Assembly (NCBI GenBank): GCA_019090405.1
Contig: JAHRVZ010000406.1
Coordinates: 1 to 9,741, forward strand
Direction of reading: 5' to 3'
From: Paracoccaceae bacterium
Lineage (GTDB): Bacteria > Pseudomonadota > Alphaproteobacteria > Rhodobacterales > Rhodobacteraceae
Length of the DNA stretch: 9,741 nucleotides
The position numbers and the translations under genes are program-made. Shown in pieces: positions 5,783-9,741 of this stretch; position 1 is the first letter of the stretch, and the number at the start of each line of letters is the position of its first letter. The notes under the pieces are model-generated. The model was not told the DNA's origin, searched no databases, and saw only the letters and a program-made list of their open reading frames with translations.

Positions 5783-7659
5783 CAGGCAGAGTTCCGCTTT
5801 TCACCACGACGTAGAAGCGCAAGCAAAAGCGCAAGCGCAGCCGGTGTCATCCCGTCAATTCTTGCCGCCTGCGCAAGGGTCTCGGGTCGAGATTTGATCA
5901 GTTTTGCCTTAAGTTCATTTGAAAGACTATCGACCATCGTAAAATCAAAACCTGATGGAATCTTGTGCCCTTCATCCCTGCGAAGGGCGTCTATGTCTTT
6001 GTTTTGACGGCCAATATAATTTACATACATTGCGTCTCGTTCAACTTGCCTGCGCGTTTCTGTATCCGTTGCAGCCATCGAGGGATCAAGATCTACAATG
6101 TTATCAAAATCCACGTTGGGAAATGCAAGGATGTCAATTCCATTGCGACGCTTGCCGTCCTGATTGATGGAAATACCAACCTGTTCGATCTGTTTAGGGG
6201 TATAAGTAACTTGCAACAAACGATCCCGAGTAACGTCTAGTCGTTCCATTTTCTTGAAGAATACAGATTTTCGAACCTCGCCAACACATCCAACATCAAT
6301 CCCAATTGGAGTTAGTCTTTGATCGGCATTATCCGCGCGCAGTGACAGCCTAAACTCGGCCCGCGAGGTGAACATTCGATAAGGTTCGGTCACACCACGC
6401 GTTGTCAGATCGTCAATCATCACGCCGATATAGCTATCAGACCTGCTAAATGTAATAGGATCGCGTGCCTGAACAGCCAATGCTGCGTTCAATCCAGCCG
6501 CCAGCCCCTGAGCGGCGGCCTCTTCATAGCCCGTTGTTCCGTTAATCTGGCCGGCCAGGTACAATCCAGGCACGTCCTTAAGCCTGAGTTGAGCATTCAA
6601 AGCACGCGGATCAACATAATCATATTCAATTGCATAGCCCGGCTGAAGAATTGTTGCGTTCTCCAGACCGACAATTGAATGGACGTATTGTTCTTGCACA
6701 TTGACAGGTAGCGACGTTGAAATCCCATTGGGATATACCGTATGATCGCTTACACCTTCCGGCTCCAAGAATATCTGATGTGAGGTTTTGTCGGCAAACC
6801 GTACAATCTTGTCTTCGATTGATGGGCAATACCGTGGACCAATACCATCAATATGACCTCCATACATTGCCGACAATTTCAGGTTTTTCTCAATGATTTC
6901 ATGAGTCTTTTCGTTTGTATGCGTGATACCGCAAGAAACTTGTGGGGCGTGAATCGTTTTAGAAAGAAATGAAAACAAAGTCGGGTCGTCATCCCCGGCT
7001 TGCATTTGCAGCCCGTCCCAGTTGATAGTTCGCCCATCCAAACGCGGTGGCGTCCCTGTTTTCAGGCGCCCCAATGGCAAACCAAACGAATCGATTTTAT
7101 TTGCCAATTCGATAGAGGGCTTGTCACCCATGCGCCCACCCGGGTGAGATTCTGCGCCGATGTGGATGACACCACGCAAAAACGTGCCTGTGGTCAAGAC
7201 AACAGCTCCGGCCTGTATCTGTGCGCCATCTGCAAGGATCACACCCTTCACGGTGCCATCTGCCATCAGAAAATCAACCGCTTCGCCTTCGACAATGGTA
7301 AGGTTTTCGCAGTTTTCTGTCTCTGACAGCATTGCCGTCCGGTAAATGTGGCGATCTGCTTGCGCCCGCGGTCCTTGTACAGCCGGGCCTTTGCGGCGAT
7401 TCAACAGACGGAACTGAATGCCTGCTTTATCCGCGACTCTCGCCATAACGCCATCTAGCGCATCAATTTCACGGACCAAGTGACCTTTGCCCAGCCCACC
7501 AATTGCCGGATTACACGACATTACCCCAATGCCATCCTTACTTAATGTAACCAAGACCGTACGTGCACCCAGACGTGCAGAGGCATGGGCTGCCTCGGTG
7601 CCCGCGTGACCGCCCCCGATCACAACCACATCAAAATCCAGATGTTTCACGTGAAACAT
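5782..7659 (-). CDS. mnmG: tRNA uridine 5-carboxymethylaminomethyl modification enzyme MnmG (GidA)
   Basis: MnmG is the FAD-dependent partner of MnmE. The complex installs (carboxymethyl)aminomethyl groups at C5 of wobble U34 in certain tRNAs, using methylene-tetrahydrofolate and NADH. The 625 residues match the family length. The N-terminal Rossmann FAD motif is VIGGGHAGTEAA (13-24). The conserved cysteine segments MSCNPAIGG (Cys49) and GPRYCPSIEDKIVRF are both present, as are RKGPAVQGPRAQ and PGGRMGDKPS. The AGQINGTTGYEEAAAQG segment marks the second family signature. The first six residues (MFHVKH) are encoded by a parS site, and the FAD fold begins right after them. A GGGA-type Shine-Dalgarno (7671-7668) lies inside the end of mnmE, which stops only 3 bp upstream. 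The stop overlaps the rsmG start by one base. Confidence 0.98.
   Translation of the reverse strand: MFHVKHLDFDVVVIGGGHAGTEAAHASARLGARTVLVTLSKDGIGVMSCNPAIGGLGKGHLVREIDALDGVMARVADKAGIQFRLLNRRKGPAVQGPRAQADRHIYRTAMLSETENCENLTIVEGEAVDFLMADGTVKGVILADGAQIQAGAVVLTTGTFLRGVIHIGAESHPGGRMGDKPSIELANKIDSFGLPLGRLKTGTPPRLDGRTINWDGLQMQAGDDDPTLFSFLSKTIHAPQVSCGITHTNEKTHEIIEKNLKLSAMYGGHIDGIGPRYCPSIEDKIVRFADKTSHQIFLEPEGVSDHTVYPNGISTSLPVNVQEQYVHSIVGLENATILQPGYAIEYDYVDPRALNAQLRLKDVPGLYLAGQINGTTGYEEAAAQGLAAGLNAALAVQARDPITFSRSDSYIGVMIDDLTTRGVTEPYRMFTSRAEFRLSLRADNADQRLTPIGIDVGCVGEVRKSVFFKKMERLDVTRDRLLQVTYTPKQIEQVGISINQDGKRRNGIDILAFPNVDFDNIVDLDPSMAATDTETRRQVERDAMYVNYIGRQNKDIDALRRDEGHKIPSGFDFTMVDSLSNELKAKLIKSRPETLAQAARIDGMTPAALALLLALLRRGEKRNSA
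5815..5836. repeat. Short direct repeat AAGCGCAAGC, 12-bp period, in the mnmG 3' end
   Basis: AAGCGCAAGC occurs at 5815-5824 and again at 5827-5836. On the coding strand it falls in the Leu/Ala-rich tail of MnmG (ALALLLALLRR). The 12-bp period equals four codons, so slippage would keep the frame. It is probably a by-product of the biased amino-acid composition. Confidence 0.5.
7643..7658. promoter_or_regulatory. parS: parS centromere site 2 (perfect 16-bp palindrome over the mnmG start codon)
   Basis: This is a second exact TGTTTCACGTGAAACA. The palindrome extends by one base on each side (ATGTTTCACGTGAAACAT, 7642-7659), so that it begins with the mnmG start codon and encodes MFHVKH. It lies 1,911 bp from site 1 and 3 bp from the end of mnmE. 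As well as being a ParB loading site, it sits where bound ParB could influence transcription through the operon; that effect is inference. Confidence 0.95.
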
Positions 7660-7662
7660 TCC

Positions 7663-8949
7663 CTATTTCCCAAGACAGAAGCTCGCGAATATCTCATCCA
7701 ATAAAGTTTCAACATCTATGCGCCCTACCAAAGTTTCCAGGGATCGAATCCCAATGCGGAGTTCTTCAGCAGCTATATCATACGCATCCGGACCCTGTAA
7801 CAAGACCTTGGTCGCCGAATTAAGCGCGGCCTGAGCCGACATCATAGCATCACGATGCCTCTCTCTTGTCGCCAAGCCAACACTTGCTGTTCGATCCATA
7901 AGCACGGAAGTAATTTGCCCAATCAGTTCGTCAACCCCGACCCCGGTTAACCCTGATACAGCACCAACTATATTCGACCTTGTATCCGCTTTTGAGAGCA
8001 CAATTAGATCACCAGATTGATACAATGCTGGCGTTGAATCACCATTTTCAACAAGAAATACTCGCATGTCAGCCGCTTGCCCGCGCTTTCGCGCCAAAGC
8101 GATGCCAAGGCTTTCAATCTCATCCGCAGATTCACGTATCCCGGCAGTATCAAGTAAAGTCACGGGCAACCCCGCAAGGTCCATACGAACCTCTATAACA
8201 TCCCGCGTCGTACCTGCATGTTCTGACGTAATTGCTGCCTGTCGGCCTGCCAAGGCATTCAAAAGAGTGGACTTTCCGACATTGGGCGCTCCAATGATCG
8301 CAACCTCGAACCCCACGCGAATACGTTCGGCGATCTGAACTCCGGCGGTTTCCCGCTCTAGATCTACCTGAACACCAGATAACAATTTATTCACTTCAGG
8401 CGTTACATCCGTTGGAATATCTTCATCGGCAAAATCAATTGTTGCCTCGATCAATGAAGCGGCGCGGATCAGATCACTTCGCCAGCGTTCGACCAACTGG
8501 CCAAGATCGCCAGCCAATACCTTCTGGGCTTGGCCTCTCTGTGCTTCGGTTTCGGCGTCGATCAAATCAGCAAGACCTTCGACCTGAGTCAAATCCAACT
8601 TGCCGTTTTCCAAAGCGCGCCGGGTGAATTCTCCGGGTTCTGCCAAGCGAAGCCCTTGGATACAGGAAAGAGTTCGCAGGATAGCAGCGACAACTGCGGT
8701 GCTGCCATGCGCCTGTAATTCAACGATATTTTCGCCGGTAAAGCTGTTTGGTGCGGTAAAGGAAAGCACCAGCACTTCGTCTAACTGCTGTCCGTGCAAA
8801 TCATGCAGCATCGCCAAGGTCATGCCGCGGTCAGCCAAAGAACGACCTGCCAACTTCTCGGCTGCTGTCCTGGCCAAAGACCCAGAAATACGGATAACGG
8901 CGACGCCCGCTTTACCAGGCGCGCTGGCTAACGCAAATATCGTGTCCAT
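7663..8949 (-). CDS. mnmE: tRNA uridine-5-carboxymethylaminomethyl modification GTPase MnmE (TrmE)
   Basis: MnmE is a potassium-activated GTPase that dimerises through its G domains and works with MnmG on wobble U34 of tRNA. Its 428 residues make it somewhat shorter than E. coli MnmE (about 454). The N-terminal tetrahydrofolate-binding domain (1 to about 115) includes APGKAGVAVIRISG (10-23), PNSFTGEN (67-74) and AEPGEFTRRA (103-112). A helical domain is split around the G domain. G motifs are GAPNVGKST (220-228, with the potassium-binding Asn223), GTTRD (246-250) and DTAG (267-270). The G4 motif reads SKAD (319-322) instead of NKxD. The C-terminal catalytic tetrapeptide reads CLGK (425-428), keeping the essential cysteine but with Leu where Ile is most common. 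The start is an ATG with a modest GGA upstream, 19 bp after rho. mnmG follows after 3 bp. Confidence 0.97.
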   Translation of the reverse strand: MDTIFALASAPGKAGVAVIRISGSLARTAAEKLAGRSLADRGMTLAMLHDLHGQQLDEVLVLSFTAPNSFTGENIVELQAHGSTAVVAAILRTLSCIQGLRLAEPGEFTRRALENGKLDLTQVEGLADLIDAETEAQRGQAQKVLAGDLGQLVERWRSDLIRAASLIEATIDFADEDIPTDVTPEVNKLLSGVQVDLERETAGVQIAERIRVGFEVAIIGAPNVGKSTLLNALAGRQAAITSEHAGTTRDVIEVRMDLAGLPVTLLDTAGIRESADEIESLGIALARKRGQAADMRVFLVENGDSTPALYQSGDLIVLSKADTRSNIVGAVSGLTGVGVDELIGQITSVLMDRTASVGLATRERHRDAMMSAQAALNSATKVLLQGPDAYDIAAEELRIGIRSLETLVGRIDVETLLDEIFASFCLGK

Positions 8950-8968
8950 TTGAAATTCCGATCCGCCA

Positions 8969-9741
8969 TTAGGCGTTCATGGAATCAAAGAAATCATCGT
9001 TGGATTTGGTTTGCTTCAACTTCGAGCGTAGGAATTCGATGGCATCAGTGGTTCCCATCGGATTCAAAATTCGACGCAGAACAAAGGTTTTCTGCAGGTT
9101 CACTTTGTCCACCAACAACTCTTCTTTCCGTGTCCCGGATTTCAGAATATCAATAGCAGGGAACAACCGCTTGTCCGAAATCTTACGATCCAGAACCAAT
9201 TCCGAGTTACCCGTCCCTTTGAATTCTTCAAAGATCACTTCGTCCATACGGCTGCCGGTATCAATCAATGCCGTGGCAATGATTGTTAGCGACCCGCCTT
9301 CTTCGATGTTTCGGGCTGCACCAAAGAAACGTTTTGGACGTTGCAGCGCGTTTGCATCAACACCACCAGTCAAAACTTTGCCTGACGATGGCACCACAGT
9401 GTTAAATGCCCTACCAAGTCTTGTGATCGAGTCGAGAAGAATAACAACATCTCGTTTATGTTCGACCAAACGTTTGGCTTTTTCGATAACCATTTCGCTG
9501 ACGGCCACGTGGCGCGTTGCAGGTTCGTCAAAGGTTGACGAAACAACCTCTCCTTTGACCGAACGCTGCATGTCAGTTACTTCTTCGGGGCGTTCGTCAA
9601 TCAGCAATACGATCAGATAACATTCTGGATGGTTTTGTTCGACGGATTTGGCAATATTCTGCAAAATCATAGTCTTACCGGTACGTGGCGGCGCAACAAT
9701 CAACCCACGCTGGCCTTTGCCGATGGGTGCAACAAGGTCGA
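8969..9741 (-). CDS. rho: Transcription termination factor Rho (partial, N-terminus outside window)
   Basis: Rho is the hexameric RNA-dependent ATPase/helicase that terminates transcription. The visible 256 residues are the C-terminal RecA-like motor domain of a protein normally about 420 long; the N-terminal RNA-binding half lies to the right. The fragment begins DLVAPIGKGQRGL. The Walker A is APPRTGKT, followed by LLIDERPEEVTDMQR, Walker B VVILLDSITRLGRAFN, the Q-loop region GKVLTGGVDANALQRPKRFFGAARN, the R-loop GTGNSELVLDRK, and the usual end KSNDDFFDSM. The frame stays open through the right edge; an apparent start at a TTG (9703) is internal. mnmE follows after 19 bp, and no obvious terminator hairpin is seen between them. 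Confidence 0.98.
   Translation of the reverse strand, partial: DLVAPIGKGQRGLIVAPPRTGKTMILQNIAKSVEQNHPECYLIVLLIDERPEEVTDMQRSVKGEVVSSTFDEPATRHVAVSEMVIEKAKRLVEHKRDVVILLDSITRLGRAFNTVVPSSGKVLTGGVDANALQRPKRFFGAARNIEEGGSLTIIATALIDTGSRMDEVIFEEFKGTGNSELVLDRKISDKRLFPAIDILKSGTRKEELLVDKVNLQKTFVLRRILNPMGTTDAIEFLRSKLKQTKSNDDFFDSMNA

Noticed and set aside
9501..9520. CACGTG-centred palindrome GCCACGTGGC inside rho, considered as a third parS
   Set aside because: It lacks the GTTT and AAAC arms of the parS consensus, and the bases fit ordinary Rho codons (RHVAVSE).
8979..9620. Plus-strand open frame of 213 codons opposite rho
   Set aside because: It is antisense to the highly conserved Rho motor domain, and its Ser/Arg-rich composition is typical of a shadow frame.
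9701..9703. TTG as a possible start for a short Rho
   Set aside because: The Rho frame continues unbroken upstream to the edge with conserved residues (DLVAPIGKGQRG), so the gene is cut by the window, not truncated.

Overview
The window looks like a chromosome segment from an alphaproteobacterium, most likely a member of the Rhodobacterales (Roseobacter-like). This is inferred from protein sequence and from gene order: rho-mnmE-mnmG-rsmG-parA-parB facing hrcA/rph-rdgB-hemW. Base composition looks close to half G+C by eye (not counted). No mobile elements, rRNA, tRNA, CRISPR arrays or foreign-looking cargo were seen. Every gene is a conserved housekeeping gene. I found no frameshifts, and coding density is nearly complete.

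Layout. Positions 1-892 hold the 5' part of hrcA (minus strand, running off the left edge). A divergent intergenic region of about 97 bp (893-989) follows. Then comes a compact plus-strand operon: rph (990-1703), rdgB (1700-2311) and hemW (2274 or 2304-3461). hemW and parB converge and share 4 bp at their stop codons. From there to the right edge everything is on the minus strand and is transcribed right to left: rho (3' part), mnmE, mnmG, rsmG, parA, parB. Gaps in this run range from 19-20 bp down to direct overlaps, so it may be one long transcription unit.

How the genes fit together. ParA (ATPase) and ParB (CTP-dependent DNA clamp) are the chromosome-segregation pair. Two perfect 16-bp parS sites, their expected loading sites, lie in the same gene run: one inside rsmG (5732-5747) and one over the start codon of mnmG (7643-7658). 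This points to an origin-proximal position. MnmE and MnmG together make the wobble-uridine modification of tRNA, and RsmG methylates 16S rRNA. Rho is the termination helicase. On the other side, HrcA is the heat-shock repressor, RNase PH trims tRNA 3' ends, RdgB removes non-canonical purine nucleotides, and HemW is a radical-SAM heme chaperone-type protein.

I did not find a new biological system. The most interesting structure is (i) how the two parS sites are embedded in two coding sequences in different reading frames, and (ii) a set of four GGTTG half-sites arranged with exact dyad symmetry in the hrcA/rph divergent promoter region.
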